Assembly (NCBI GenBank): GCA_950097015.1
Contig: CATNEN010000001.1
Span: 12,298,001-12,362,000, forward strand
Length of the DNA: 64,000 bases
Source of the DNA: Macrostomum hystrix
Lineage: Eukaryota; Platyhelminthes; Macrostomidae
Direction of reading: 5' to 3'
Made by a program: the position numbers and the translations under genes. A model generated the notes under the pieces. It was not told where the DNA came from. It worked only from the letters and a program-made list of their open reading frames with translations, and made no database searches. Shown here one piece after another: positions 31,381 through 42,881 of the stretch (positions within the stretch are counted from its first letter, which is position 1; every line of letters starts with the position of its first letter).

Positions 31381-34300
31381 CGTACCACATACCCCGTCGC
31401 CTCCGACCAGAGACCGGGTCTCCAGAACCTGTCTCTAACTCTCTGCACTGTCTTGGACTGGCCGAGATGACCCGCCAGGGGTGAGTCATGCAAGGCCTCA
31501 AAGACACGCGAGTCTAACGCTTTCGGTAGCACTGGTCGCGGCGGCCGGTTGTCATCAAAGTCTATGACGAGCAACCCGTCGCGCACCTCCAGCTCCTCAA
31601 ACGCACCCAGGAGGTCTCTGACCTCCTTCGGCATCTGGAGTCGCTGATCGAACCTGGGCTTGTCTCTTCCTGACAGCTTCAGTTCCGTCAGGTATCGGAT
31701 TGCTGGGTCTTGGTGCTGAGCTTCTAGCAACTCGACCTGGCTAACCGGCACCCTCAGGAACTCTGTCACCACTGCTCTTACCGGAGGCAGCTCTCCATTG
31801 TCCTTGTCCTCCTTGTCCTTGGACCCAGGAGCCCTGGCAGCAGGGGGTGTCCTTGACAGGCGAGACTGGTCGCAACGAGTCTGACAACTCCCCTCCACCT
31901 CTGCTCCCTGTCCCACGGAGAGACCAGCAGTCGGCAGGCAGGACTGGCTGCAACGAGCCAGCGACTTCTCCCCTGTTTCCGAGAACTCCTCAACAGCAGG
32001 ATTCGGTGTCTGCAGGCAGGACTGGCTGCAACGAGCGGACACCTCCTCCTCTGTCTCCGGACACACCAGAGGTTCCGGATCTGGCGCCTGCAGGCAGGAC
32101 TGGCTGCAACGAGCGGGCACCTTCTCCTTTACCTCTGAGCCTTCAGCCACCACTTGAGTCTGCACCTGCGCCTTGGCATCACAGCCCCACACCCAGTGCT
32201 CCTCCCTCGTGGCTCCCTGGCTCCAGCTACCTTCAGTAGCTACCGTCTGCACGGCGGCGTCCACAGTCTGCAGGCAGAACTGGCTGCAACGAGCTGACTG
32301 CGGGGCCCCGTTGACAGGTGCTTCCCGCCTCACAGGCTGGCCTGCGGTCGTGTCTTCCTGACACCCTTGCAGCACCGCCTTATCTTGGCGCACCTCGACA
32401 GGCTCCAGGACCGGCTCTTCCACCAGTCCTTCAGACACAGCTGCTTCCCATCCTGGTCGGCCGTCAACGACATCTTGCGCCTTGGGTTTCACAGCTCGCA
32501 GTGGCTCTGCGGCTTCGTTGACTTCAACCTGTTTATTGTCCCTTGCCTGTCCCTCCTCCAGCTGACTCGAGAATTGGCGGGTGCAAGCACTCGCACCGAA
32601 CTGGTTGTGGGGTGTCACCACCCCACAAGAACAATTGACCGGGTTATCCGGCTTTCTCGACATCGAGTCAGCATTTTGGTGAGACTTTCCAGGACGATGA
32701 ACAATGGTGAAGTCAAACTCACTCATTCTCTCAACCCAACGGCCTAAGATGCCTGTCGCCTCGGTCTGATGCATGAGCCACAGCAGGGCCTTGTGATCGG
32801 ACCGGACAACAAACTTCTTGCCAACCAGGAAGTACCGGAAATGCCGCATCGCATCTACGACTGCCAGCAATTCTTTGCGGGTCGTAGTGTAGCGGGTCTC
32901 CGGCCCTCGCAGCTTCCGGCTGTAGTAGCCAACAGGCCTTTCTACTCCATCAGACTGCAGCTGATTCAGACAAGCCCCTATGCGGTCATCAGAGGCATCT
33001 GTGTCCAGGACGAAAGTCACCTTCGGGTCAGAGGTGTACTCCGGGTACGCCAGTACCTCCGTTGAGCACAACGCATCCTTCAATCCCTGAAAGGCTCTCT
33101 CATGCTCTGTCTTCCACAGACCCTTCAAGCTGGTAACGTCCCGCTTAGTGAGCTCGTGCAATGGTGCTGCAATCCCTGAGTAATTGCGGACGAACTTCTT
33201 ATAGTACTGCGCCAACCCCAAGAAGCTGCGCAATTCTTTGGCGCTTCGAGGTGTCGGCCAGCCTCTGAGCTCGGCGATCTTATCCTCGTTCGTCAGGATG
33301 CCTTCTGGTGTCACCACATGGCCTAAGTAGTGCAGCTCCCTCTTGAACAGGTGGCACTTCTTCGGCTTCAGCTTGAACTGGGCTTCACGGATTCGAGTCA
33401 GCATCATCCTCAGATGCTCCAAATGGTCGTCAAAGGTAGGCGAGTGGACGAGTATATCATCGATATACCCCAACGCTACCTTTGGCGTCAGCCCCTCCAG
33501 CAGCTTGTTGATGCAGCGCTGAAAGGACCCTGCCGAATCCGTCATGCCCATCGGCAACACAGTAAACTCAAACTGACCTCTGTGGTGAACCGAGAACGCG
33601 GTCAGGTGTCTATCCTGCTCTCTCAGCGGGATCTGCCAGAAACCTTGTGCAAGATCGAGGGCGGAATAGTATTGCGCCCCTCTCAAATGCTCAAAGGTCT
33701 GCTGTATGTCTGGCAGCGGATAGACGTGCTTCAGGCAGCGGCTATTCAACTCGCGATAGTCTAGGACAATCCTGATAGTCTTGTCTTTCTTAGGGACAAT
33801 CAGGAGAGGCGTGTTGTAGCTGGAGAATGTCGGCTTGATGATGCCTTTCGCCAACATCTCATCCAGCATCTTGTCCAACTGTTCCATCAAGTGAGGCGGG
33901 ATCCTCCTCGGTGGAATGCGAACTGGAGTGGGATCTGTCACAATGATCTCATGAGTGACTAAGTCAGTGACACCATGGTCCAGGGGATGCATTGCGAATG
34001 CCTCGCGGCACTCTCTCAACATCTCCTTAACCCGATGCCTCTGCTCCTCGGTCAACCTCTCACAAATCTCCACCTCCTCTAGCCATGCCTCATCGCTCTC
34101 CAGCCCTTCTGCCTGAACCTGCCTGACCGGCGTCTCCTCTAGCTCTGGTAGATATTCGAGTTCGTCGGCCTTCAGTGGCCTCGCTAGCCCTACAAGACCA
34201 TTGCGTCGAATGACCGCCGGGAAGCAAGAGGTATTGATGACTTCAACACACCCTGTCCCGTCAGCCATCGTCAGCAATGTCGGGGCCATCTCGACCTGAG

Positions 34301-35093
34301 ACGCCCCTGGCTTCAGTCCTGACCTCAAGGACTCAACAAGCAGCGGCGTGCCGTGACAGTCAGTCCGGCCACCCGCTAGCTTCACCGCTACGAGCATCGA
34401 AGAGCGCGCTGGCATAGTGGTCTGCTCGAGTGAGTAAACCCGACTGGCCCTCGCCTCTCGCCTCGTGAACCTCAGCGGCACTCTGGTTCCTGACTTCATG
34501 GTCAGCATCCCCTTCGGAAAGTCAATCTTCTGGGTGTGCTGGCGCATGAAATCAATTCCTAGGATGTTCTCGTGCTCGCCCTTCGTCACGCAGAACTCGA
34601 CGTCTACAGCGTAGTCGCCGAGCCTGACCTCAAAGGCGACTCGCCCTAAAACCGGCAATCGAGAACCATCAAAGTTGCACAGGGCACTCTCTCCTGTCAG
34701 CACAGAGTGCGGCACTACATGCCGCAGAGATGCCCACGTCTCACTTCCAATCAGACAGCGCCTGCTCCCTGAGTCTAGGAGAAAAGGCACCGTCTTCTTG
34801 GAAACCATCGCCGTCACATAGGGGTCAGCGTTGGAGGCATACCAACGCTCGAGGAAGCTGGTGCTAGGAGAGCCCCTACCCTCTCCTCCAGCTGACTCCT
34901 CAGTCTCCCTCAGGCCCGTCCAGGAACTGGACTGCGAGGGGCACTGCCGTCCGTGCTCCTCGCCGTCCCGTTTCCCGACGTCTGAGTGCCTTGGGCCTGC
35001 AGCTCGGACTGCTGCCTGGGCTCTTGCCGTTGCTCTCTCGGGTACCCCCGAGTGTGGTGCTCGTAACGCGGCTTGGGTGGCCTCGTCGGGCAA
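31299..35093 (-). pseudogene. pol: E1 Pol, protease to integrase zinc finger, ends at 19-bp deletion
   Basis: Expressed from the frameshift site at 34975 onward. In order it contains the aspartic protease (FLLDSGSRRCLIG, ILGIDFM), RT (LDYRELNSRCLKHVYPL, LGYIDDILVHS), RNase H (FVLDTDASDDRIGACL, VVRSDHKALLWL), a linker with repeated ARCSQSCL units, and the integrase H2C2 finger (HLGQ..CRTCLESK). At about 31318 a 19-bp deletion relative to E2 shifts the frame. The ORF ends a few codons later, before the integrase catalytic core. Protease, RT and RNase H look complete. The linker has one repeat unit fewer than in E2. Confidence 0.9.
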
Positions 35094-36184
35094 TCACGCC
35101 TCAGGTGTCCGAACTTCCCGCAACCAAAGCATGCCCCTCTTGGCGGCGCCGGTCCTTCCTGCTGCACGGCTCCTTGTGGTCGGCTGAGCGCCTGGACCAG
35201 CATCTCCTGCATCTTCTGCTGATGCTGCAGCTGCTGACCCTGGACCTCGACCATTTTGGTCATCAGCGATTCGAGTCCCTTCAGCGCAGCGGTAACACCT
35301 TGCGGTGGCGGCCGCGCATTCAGGTCCCCATCCTCGCCGTGCACCATCCGAGCCGGCCCATCCTTCGCCCTCTGGACTGCCTCGTCGACCACCTCTAGGC
35401 GCTTTAGCTCTCGCCTAGCTTCCAGGAGTGTCCTAGGGCGAGTCCGCAACAGGTGCTTGCGGTTCTCAACCGAAGTCCGAACTCCCTTAATAAACTGGTC
35501 GACCAACTCATAGTCCAAATCTCTTTGGCGAAGGTTGGTATAGGCCTGCTCGCCGAGTCCCTGCAACGCATCAGCATAGTCATCAAGCGTTTCCGCTTTC
35601 TTCTGATAGCGATTGCGGAACTCGTCTCGGTACTCCTCAGGGCTACTCAGCGGCGCGAATCGCTCCACAATACGCTCCTTGAACTGGGCATACGTGAGCT
35701 CTTCGGGCAGCTTCATCCTGAGGACGGCATTCAGGCACTGTACATCGAGGTGGTCGAGTAGAAGGGCCTTGCGTGTCTCCGAGCTGCGAATCGCAGCCCG
35801 GGCGCAATACGCTTCAAACGCGTCCACCCACAGATGCACGTCCTGACCCCGAGAAAACTTGGCAATCTTCGCCGTCCTACCTTGTTCCACCTGCTTCTCC
35901 ATCAGGTTGAGCATCCGGTACACCAGGTCAGCCGTCGCCCTGTCGTCCAGCCTCGGTCGTCGTCGCCTTGCTGCCGCTGCCGCTGCGCCCCGGTCGTCCT
36001 CGCCGCCGGACTGGTCGTCGTCGCCGAAGTCGCTCTCGCTGTCCTCGCCGTCGCCGACGCAGCCGTTTCCGCGGTCATACCATCTTGACCGAGCTTCCTG
36101 CAGCGCACAGCCACCGCGAGACTCCTTGCTCCGGGCTACCTGCTGCCTCTCCTCCCTCTCAGAATCCAATTCCTCTTGGGACAT
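34910..36184 (-). CDS. gag: E1 Gag polyprotein
   Basis: A 424-residue intact Gag, starting at ATG 36184, 63 bases inside the LTR. An acidic N-terminus (about residues 40-65) leads to the retrotransposon gag/capsid region (VYRMLNLMEKQVEQ, LWVDAFEAYCARAAIRSSET, AQFKERIVERFAPLSSPEEY, QFIKGVRTSVENRKHL; about 90-250). A Gln-rich segment follows, then one CCHC zinc knuckle CFGCGKFGHLRRDC (about 358-371) for RNA packaging, and a Gln/Arg-rich tail. Gag ends with TGA at 34910. Just before it lies the -1 frameshift signal at 34934-34976, so a share of ribosomes should continue into pol. Nearly identical to E2 Gag, with small indels near residues 20-30 and 100. Confidence 0.93.
   Translation of the reverse strand: MSQEELDSEREERQQVARSKESRGGCALQEARSRWYDRGNGCVGDGEDSESDFGDDDQSGGEDDRGAAAAAARRRRPRLDDRATADLVYRMLNLMEKQVEQGRTAKIAKFSRGQDVHLWVDAFEAYCARAAIRSSETRKALLLDHLDVQCLNAVLRMKLPEELTYAQFKERIVERFAPLSSPEEYRDEFRNRYQKKAETLDDYADALQGLGEQAYTNLRQRDLDYELVDQFIKGVRTSVENRKHLLRTRPRTLLEARRELKRLEVVDEAVQRAKDGPARMVHGEDGDLNARPPPQGVTAALKGLESLMTKMVEVQGQQLQHQQKMQEMLVQALSRPQGAVQQEGPAPPRGACFGCGKFGHLRRDCPTRPPKPRYEHHTRGYPREQRQEPRQQSELQAQGTQTSGNGTARSTDGSAPRSPVPGRA
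34934..34976 (-). promoter_or_regulatory. E1 gag-pol -1 ribosomal frameshift signal
   Basis: The heptamer GGGAAAC (34970-34976) is in the Gag frame as G GGA AAC, the canonical X XXY YYZ pattern. After a 6-base spacer, two 11-base arms (34953-34963 and 34934-34944) can pair through 10 of 11 positions around an 8-base loop. A -1 slip reads GGG AAA CGG, exactly the start of the open pol frame. The same signal is present in E2. Confidence 0.85.
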
Positions 36185-36227
36185 GGCGTCCGTTTCCGCA
36201 GTGAATGAGTAAAAAGGCTAACTCGAA

Positions 36228-36247
36228 TCACACCGCTTTGCCACCAA
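36228..36247 (-). promoter_or_regulatory. E1 primer-binding region
   Basis: Immediately inside the 5' LTR the minus strand reads ATTGGTGGCAAAGCGGTG, where a tRNA 3' end would prime reverse transcription. The same sequence is at this place in E2, and similar TGGTGGCA-type starts occur in element A and the long-LTR family. The tRNA species is not assigned. Confidence 0.6.
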
Positions 36248-36934
36248 TATTGTACCTGTGGTAGCGTGGCACACACAATTGGTAAAAATAACCAAGACAG
36301 GAACTAGATTTCGAGAGAGAGAGAGTTTATACCGGCCTCAACACTGAATGCTTCGTAGCAGTGGACAACCCGGTAGTCAGGCTAGATTTACCTAGTTTTC
36401 TCGGTCTTGTCTTGAATCAAACAATGATTCTTGCAACCTGGTTCTGCTCTGAAATCTGACGATGTACTCTGCTTCGAAACGCAGTACACGGTCTGACTTC
36501 ACTATAAGTAAGCAGTAGTTTAGCTCGCAAACGTAGACACCAACAATGCAAGAGTTGCAAGGGATGCAAGACGTAAGTGTCGCAAAACGGAATGAAGACT
36601 GGAGACAAGAAACGTGCATATTCGTACAGAAGTTGTGTTTACCATGGCACTAACACCATCTCAAGAATTCGTCGGACTGTGCTCTACTCATAGTAGGAGC
36701 ATTTGAGCGTTGTTATGCCAGTCTTCTTCCGAACTTAAGCGATTGCACCATGGTGTGCAATGTGACTCAGTGCGCAGACAGAGCTGGAACAATAGAACGA
36801 GAGAGGAGGGGGGTGGCGAGCGGAAGTGACAGTGCACGGGAAACACTAACTACCAACCCCAAGCCCTCCCACAGACCTAGAACAGCCTGACTCACAGATT
36901 GCCTGGAGGCTGCTCAGCAGTCTACAGCACATCA
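36248..36934 (-). repeat. E1 5' LTR
   Basis: Same length and sequence as 27938-28624 apart from one base. It would drive transcription leftwards. A TATA-like box is weak here (TATGAG where E2 has TATAAG). Confidence 0.93.
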
Positions 36935-36938
36935 CCTG

Positions 36939-37528
36939 CATATGTCAACGTGTTTGATAAAAATTATGTTATTTATTTCATACATGAAACTGTTGAGAGC
37001 ACTTTTTTAGTTGTAACTGAAAATAAAATTAAATTTTATTCCACGAAATTGCGACTTTCCGAGAAATGACTTGCTTTATTCCGATTTTCTTTTTGCTTGT
37101 ATTGCTCATGTGTACTACAGTTTTATACACATCCAGACAAATTTTTGACTTTCTTCATTTGTAAGTGAATTTCTAAGCCCTGCTCATCGTACTAACTGCG
37201 ACTGCAATGTTCCAAACAATAAGTAGCTCAGCATTGCAACTATTGCCCTTGTATGAGGCCCCTAATATTATAATAAATGACTTAAAGAGTCAGTTCAATG
37301 CAGCTATCTTATTGTGAATGGACTTTGCAAAAGCAACTGGAGCTACATCCTTCGACCTTTGACGCTTTTAATAAAGCTAACACTGGCTTTATATAGCTAT
37401 GATATATATTATCATACTAAATTCCCCCTCTCTTTTCTAGTCACACTCATCAGCAGACTTCTCTTTTCTTATATGCCTTATTCACATTGTCAAAAATTAT
37501 TTTGAATCAAATCCCATTTTATATAAAA
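36939..37528. other. AT-rich, nothing recognised
   Basis: No supported gene or repeat. Confidence 0.4.
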
Positions 37529-37718
37529 CATGTAATGTTGTGCAAGTAAGTAATCACTTTTACTGAATAGAACCATTTTATTCCTCTTCCATATGCAAAA
37601 TGCTTGACAATTGTTGGGGTCAATTGGCAAACAAAGTAGCCTTCAATCTGGCCTACAATGCCATGTATACCCGATGATATATAATGCATTTTGCTCAAGC
37701 GTCTGCCCAACTGACAGT
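37529..37718. repeat. 190-bp dispersed repeat, copy 1
   Basis: Matches 47090-47273 over its whole length with modest divergence. Short minus-strand ORFs in both copies (FAYGRGIKWFY) share sequence because of this, and are not evidence for a gene. In both places a zinc-knuckle ORF start lies further right. Confidence 0.8.
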
Positions 37719-38661
37719 GCTTTTTTAGTTTTTTTACATACTGTTTGCTAGTCTAAGATTTTCTTTTCCTAAATATGATATAGATTTAATTTATATAAAG
37801 GAGCATGCAATAAGTTTCAAACTGCACCCGGAATTAAGTTTATACAATTTTATTTATTTATATGCACCAAAAAGTTAGGAAATCAGGAATCTTTAAAGCT
37901 CCGTTAGTATTGCACTTTAATCCATAAGACATTGAATTCCGCGTTAGTTCCTGACTTAAACTCTGATCGCAGTAGTTTCCGATCTAGAATAGTTATAGAT
38001 CATTAGCTAGATCTTGAAAGAGTCGATAGTCATACTTAGTTATTGCGTTCATGTCATCGACACAGCGAATACACTGCTAGACTACTACAGTAGACTACAG
38101 CTTGGACTTACGATCGAAAGAAGAAGAGTGAGACATCAAACCGAGAAGCAACACACACTAAACTTGATGCGCTATAGTCTGTCTGTCTATCACTCTGTCT
38201 GTCTGGGTTATATACTTTTGTCTAATAGCTGACAATAATTAACTTAAAGTACATAAATGACTTCTTTGTTCTTTGTTACTTGAATTGCTAGCAAAGTGTG
38301 TTTATTAGCTTACAGTACTTTTCACAAGTGGTCAACAGTAGAGTTTTAATGCTTTCTCCTATTCTCCTATTGAATTTCTCTGTTCAAATTTCGCTTTGAC
38401 AACAAGGCACAATAATTCTCATTGAGCTGTCTCAAGAGGTCTCTTAAACCGAATTAAATCTAGACACGGAGGAGAGCAAGTACTACTTATACGTAATGTC
38501 GATATGAACGAATATTTAAACAAAGCGGCAAAAATAAGAAACAACAATAAATCCTTGTTTCCAATAACTCAACCAATAAATTGCTCAATGTATTTATTGA
38601 GCAATGTATTTATTGCTAAAATGTATTTCAAATTCTTTTGCAAAACATTCAAAAGATATAT

Positions 38662-38779
38662 TCATTTCTTTTTTCCCGCCGCGGCGGCAGCCGGCGGCGG
38701 CGGTGGAGGCGGCGGAACTGACTGGGCCGTTAAGCCCATTCGGGCAACCTCTGCTGTCAAGTGCGCTGTGCTACCTGAC

Positions 38780-38827
<48 letters not shown>

Positions 38828-39036
38828 GGCGGCGGCTGCTGCTGCTGCGTTGGCGGCTGCTGCTGCCCCTCCTCCTGCTGGAGGGCCAGGGCGACGGCCC
38901 TCATACGGTCGCACCGGATGACCCGGTGCGGCCCACCGCAGAAGTAACATCCTGCGGCTGGACCGCCCCGGGGTCCGGTGCGACGTCGACCGCCTCTCCC
39001 TGGCCCGCCGCTCGTGAAGTAGTTATTAATGTGCAT
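38662..39036 (-). CDS. Small zinc-knuckle protein with polyglutamine tract
   Basis: A 124-residue ORF from ATG 39036. It has an Arg/Gly-rich N-terminus (GRGGRRRTGPRGG) and a short Cys/His cluster CYFCGGPHRVIRC resembling a retroelement zinc knuckle but with a non-standard spacing. A helical patch and Gln/Pro-rich region with 15 consecutive Gln follow, then a Pro/Ala-rich end. The first 35 codons recur at 47690-47790, where the sequence after CYFCGGP is different. This suggests a mobile-element gag-like ORF present in two rearranged copies. The function is not established. Confidence 0.5.
38781..38826. repeat. (CTG)15 microsatellite
   Basis: Uninterrupted CTG repeat of 46 bp, encoding the Gln tract of the minus-strand ORF at 38662-39036. 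GGC-rich repeats surround it. Confidence 0.95.
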
Positions 39037-39779
39037 CTTAATGAATGCTTGATTCCTTCAGTCAGTCAGATTGCTTGATTGCTGATGTTGTTGTTGATCG
39101 TCTGTCTCTCTAGTCTTGGGTATGAATCTTATAACTTTAAATACCAGTCCAGCATGTCTGCGCTAGACTCACGGGTTTTAAGGGGCTTACTCGTTTCTGG
39201 AATTTTCCAGATATATTCCATATTGCATATTCTACCATTCCAAACCAGCTCAGCCAATTACAACTAAACGCCCTCGTTTCTGATTGGCTGCCGGCTAAAA
39301 CTGGCCCTCAGCCCCCGCAGCCAGTCGTGAAATGAATAGTCATTATTTGAATGGTCTATAGTCTCATTGTACGCTTAACTCAGTTTGTGGGTTATCATTT
39401 AATCAGTGTACTTTTTTCTCAGGCCCTTGCTGAGACTGTATAAAATGTTATTATAGCTACCTTGCACTATAATCAAATATATTTATATTAAAAAAATAAC
39501 ATGTAATAATTGCACTAAAAAAGCAGTTATGGGGCAGTAGGAACTGTCGATTAAGCAGGTAAAACCATCAAGCAGTAGTCAGAGACTGGTGCAACAGAGG
39601 CACTGATAACTCAAGTCATTCTGACTACTGCCTGACTCGCTTCACTGCGATAGGTGCATGCATTGGGTATAGACAATGGAACATTCATGCAGCCACCATT
39701 ACACAAATGATGTGGAGTGTGCTGCGGGAATCGAGCGGGAATGCAAGCCAGCATAATTTTTCAAATTTTTAAGCACCTA
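39037..39779. other. Nothing recognised
   Basis: Mostly AT-rich sequence without supported features. Confidence 0.4.
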
Positions 39780-40400
39780 ATAATTGCGACCCACATAGCA
39801 GCTGGCCGCAAACACGATCATTAATCTTAGGGTTGGGTTTGGGGCGGCGGTGAATTAAGTAGCCGTCGAATCCCTTCTCCCTGGATCTGTCTAGACCCCT
39901 GTAGGAATGACTGATCGCGGCCATAGCTTTTATTGTATGAGTAGTTTAGGTCATAATTCTCCTCCAAACCGCGATCAGATATTGGGAATCACTCGGGCAT
40001 TATGAGTGATCATTAATTCTTCATGTCCCCACTTCTTTACAGTATTCGAGCCCAGCTCGACTTTATGACCTCCCTCCTTTAGATACATGTAAATGTCACT
40101 GTAGGCAGGTCGGCGCCTGCGCTTCCCATTGTCCTGACGGAGTAACAATTATTGGCCGTCTCCCGGCGGCTGCTCTCGAGGAGCATCTGTCGTTTCTCGC
40201 CGTCGGTTCATTGGGTAATCGGGGCGGCCATCGCCGCTTCGATTCCCCGTTGACAGGCTGGCGCGAATGTGGGTTGCTTTGATGGATGTCGGGGTTGGCG
40301 TGCTGCAGGACTATTTAAGGAAGCGCGCTGCGCTGCCCCTAGAACAACCTTTTTCCTTTCCTTTTCCCGGACCTATTCCTTTGCCGGGCCGGACTCCCAC
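39780..40400 (+). repeat. U3 part of the long LTR, second location
   Basis: Reverse-complement match to 22740-23215, with an extra stretch near 39905-40030. On the plus strand it carries a TATA-like CTATTTAAGGAAGCGCGC at about 40312. It abuts the truncated 3' side of the Helitron at about 40410. No R/U5 half or internal region follows. Confidence 0.65.
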
Positions 40401-40413
40401 CGGACCCAGAGCA

Positions 40414-41076
40414 CTATTCCGGACCCACGTAGGGCTTAGACCCTTGAGCCTTGAGCTCCGAGCAGATAGTACGGGCCAATTGCCCGACGCCACCTGCCCA
40501 GAAGGTAGTCCTTGATCTCGTCAACCATCTTGCGGTGCGCCGACTGACCGACAGTAGGGGCAGCAGTGCTGGCTGACACAGATGCAGCCTCTTGTCGGAC
40601 TTAAAGGCAGCCATGTTGCTACCCTTGGTGATATATTTAACGACATACTTGATCGCCTTGACTGTCGCGCAGATCTCGACATTAAGGTGACAGCGAAACT
40701 CGCGCAGCAGCGCTGGGCAGTACGGAACCACCCAGCGGTTGTCGAAGGTGAAATTAGCCTTCTGACCGCCGCGCAGCTTGGCCATCTTTGTCACCGAAAA
40801 GCCGCCCAACTCGACAGATCTGCGGCAGTAGTGCGGGTAGCCGTCTTCTTCAATCCTTGTGGCTGCTAGGAATGCCCTCGGGTAGCGTTTGCTCCATGCA
40901 CGGCGCCGCCGGGTTGAGCTGCTGGCCACACGGACTATGCAGCAGATTCTCGGCGACCAGCTTGTGCAAGTCCGCGTCGGCGACTGGGTCCGGGATCTCG
41001 GCGCTGATGATTGAGTCGTACTGGTCCAGCTTCAGCTTGTCGGCCAGCCACAGCAGAGCGTGCACGTGGGGAAGAC
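40414..41076 (-). pseudogene. Helitron Rep (HUH endonuclease), truncated
   Basis: After a 118-bp intron (41077-41194) the exon opens with LPHVHALLWL, the HUH metal-binding motif. A frame change near 40900 leads to KRYPRAFLAATRIEEDGYPH, and further on comes IKYVVKYITKGS, which bears the paired catalytic tyrosines used to nick and join DNA. After that the frame changes again (EIKDYLLGRW in another frame) and Helitron similarity ends near 40430. Two acidic/aromatic landmarks between are kept. The copy cannot be functional. Confidence 0.85.
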
Positions 41077-41194
41077 CTGTTTTATTTAATGCGGAATCAC
41101 GGATTAAATATTGAATAACCTGTACTGTATACGCCAATTAGTAAATAAACTGCTTATATTTCATTCAATTATAAGAACATATCTTTGCCCCTAC

Positions 41195-41833
41195 CTCGAT
41201 TCTGGTACTCGAGGGCACAGACTCCAACCAGCGTGTCCCCGAACAGATTCTTCAGCCTGTTGAGGAAGACCTTCTTCTTCAGCTCGAACACCCGGGCGGT
41301 GATGTCCAGCCGATCGACGGCAGTCTGGCCCGGAAGCAGCTCAGCCAGAATCTCGGGCCACTTGGGGTTACACGTCATCGTCAGGAACAGGTCTGGGCGG
41401 CCATAGGCGTGAACGTATGCCATGGCATCCTGCTGACGCTCAAGACGGTAACGTGGGCCTCCGACGTAGCTGGAGGTCAGGATGATATGCTTCCCGACTT
41501 CTTCCGGGTTGCCGTCGTCCTCGTGCAGCGCGTCTCGGAGACCGCGAAGACTCTCGGACTGCAGGTCTTTCTAGTGCTGCCGAATGAAGCTGAGGCGCTC
41601 GGATTCGATCTTGGCAACCTGGTCCACCAGGTACTGCTGGAAGAGCCGGCGACCGTACAGCAGGCTGTTGAACTGGCCTGGCCGCACCTGAATCATGAAG
41701 TCGTAGAACTTCATGTTGGTGATGCCGCGATCCTGCTTGAGCCCAATGTGCCAGCCGTCCTCACCGAAGGGGAATAGGAGCAAATACTGCAACGGATCAT
41801 AGGAGCGGTGGGTCTCGCAGATATCTTGCAGGC
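41195..41833 (-). pseudogene. Helitron-like N domain exon
   Basis: Reads THRSYDPLQYLLLFPFGED, then GWHIGLK, FNSLLYGRRLFQQYLVD, SYVGGPRYRLERQQDAMAYV and GRPDLFLTMTCNPKWPEI, ending at EYQNRG before a GTAGGG donor (41194). A single TAG at 41571-41573 interrupts it; the frame is otherwise continuous. This domain precedes Rep in all Helitrons. Confidence 0.85.
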
Positions 41834-42178
41834 CTGCGAATGAGTAAAAATAGAATTACGAAGTAAGGAAATAATCAAGAATCTGGAAAGAAATTAGCTC
41901 TAGGGGAGAAAGAAATTTTGCGGCTCCTATAAATTAATTGCATCTATTTCATAAAAGCCATAATTGCAGTAAATTAACAATGTGGCTGTCGATGCCATAG
42001 AACTCACCACCATCTCTCAGACGCAAGATCACATCCCGTCGCTGCTCCTGGATTACGCCTTCATCATCGCCAAAGTCCGTTAGGATGCCAACTTCACTGC
42101 ACTCGGGCAAGTTGAAGCGCCGGACAGAGAAGAATCGCTGGGACAAAGAAATGCTCAGAATGCTAGACAGTATGGGGA
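41834..42178 (-). pseudogene. Helitron exon: start of Helitron-like N domain, and its intron
   Basis: The frame reads RRFNLPECSEVGILTDFGDD, then QEQRRDVILRLRDGG, and stops at a GTGAGT donor (42007). The 174-bp intron 41834-42007 rejoins at LQDICETHRSYDPLQY, giving the expected family sequence. The 5' limit of the exon is not certain, because two acceptors near 42165-42178 fit the phase. Confidence 0.7.
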
Positions 42179-42431
42179 CTTCAAGCGGGTGGAGGGAATC
42201 GATCGCTCGGAAGCTAGTTAAAGCTGTTATTTTTGGTAAGAGAAAGTTGGGGTTGGGGCTTGGCAGCTGTTTGGGGGTGGAATTATTACTGCATGCGCCA
42301 AATAAAGAATTAGGATAACTGCTGAAAGAGCTGGGGGTTGAGAAGGCTGGCGGTTTAAGCAAGGAACTAAATGGGTGATTTTGAAGCTGGGCAAGGGGCA
42401 AGGGATCCTTGAGCTGGGCAAGCTTTTTCCC

Positions 42432-42555
42432 CATGCTGCGCATGATTTTTACGAACGTTCGTCAAATTAATGCAACCAACAAAAGCCGCTTTATGCTGCG
42501 CATGATTTTTACGAACGTTCGTGAAATTAATGCACCCAATAAGAGCCGCTTTCGT
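42432..42555. repeat. Two tandem 62-bp repeats with a palindrome
   Basis: Each unit starts TTTATGCTGCGCATG or CCCATGCTGCGCATG and contains the palindrome ACGAACGTTCGT. The units differ at a few bases. They lie within the 5.9-kb gap of the Helitron. Confidence 0.85.
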
Positions 42556-42881
42556 GCGCTTTGAAAGATATATATGCTTCAACTAATAGATACAGCTTAA
42601 ATGAATACTGAAGGCGAAAAATGCCAGTACAAATAAGAGTATATTAAGAGTTTTTACCACACTGAATGCGCAGAATAATGAGAAAAAAGCCAACACTATT
42701 TAACATAGATAATAGTCATTCAAAAGTCAATACTTCGTCTTGATCAATTCAAGGCCTCCATTGTGGCCGCTTCGTCTTCTTCTATGCCTAAATTTTTTTG
42801 TTTGTTCGACTTGTTTTTTTGTTTTATACAAATTTTCTTTTAGAATTTGCAACAAAAATGTTATGTAGCTCGTACTTACTT

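Larger units (their letters stand above)
27938..36934 (-). mobile_element. E1: full-length Ty3/gypsy retrotransposon with broken pol
   Basis: Terminal direct repeats of 687 bp (27938-28624 and 36248-36934) enclose, on the minus strand, a primer-binding region, gag, a -1 frameshift site, pol, ORF3 and a polypurine-like GGAGGAGAA next to the 3' LTR. A 4-bp TSD, CCTG, flanks it (27934-27937, 36935-36938). The two LTRs look identical apart from one base at the inner end of the 5' LTR (TAT for TGT), so insertion was recent. Pol is split by a 19-bp deletion near 31318, so this copy could move only with help from another. Confidence 0.93.

Noticed and set aside
37519-37710. Conserved small protein shared with 47010-47249
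   Set aside because: Both are inside a 190-bp nucleotide repeat; the shared reading follows from DNA similarity and frames shift outside it.
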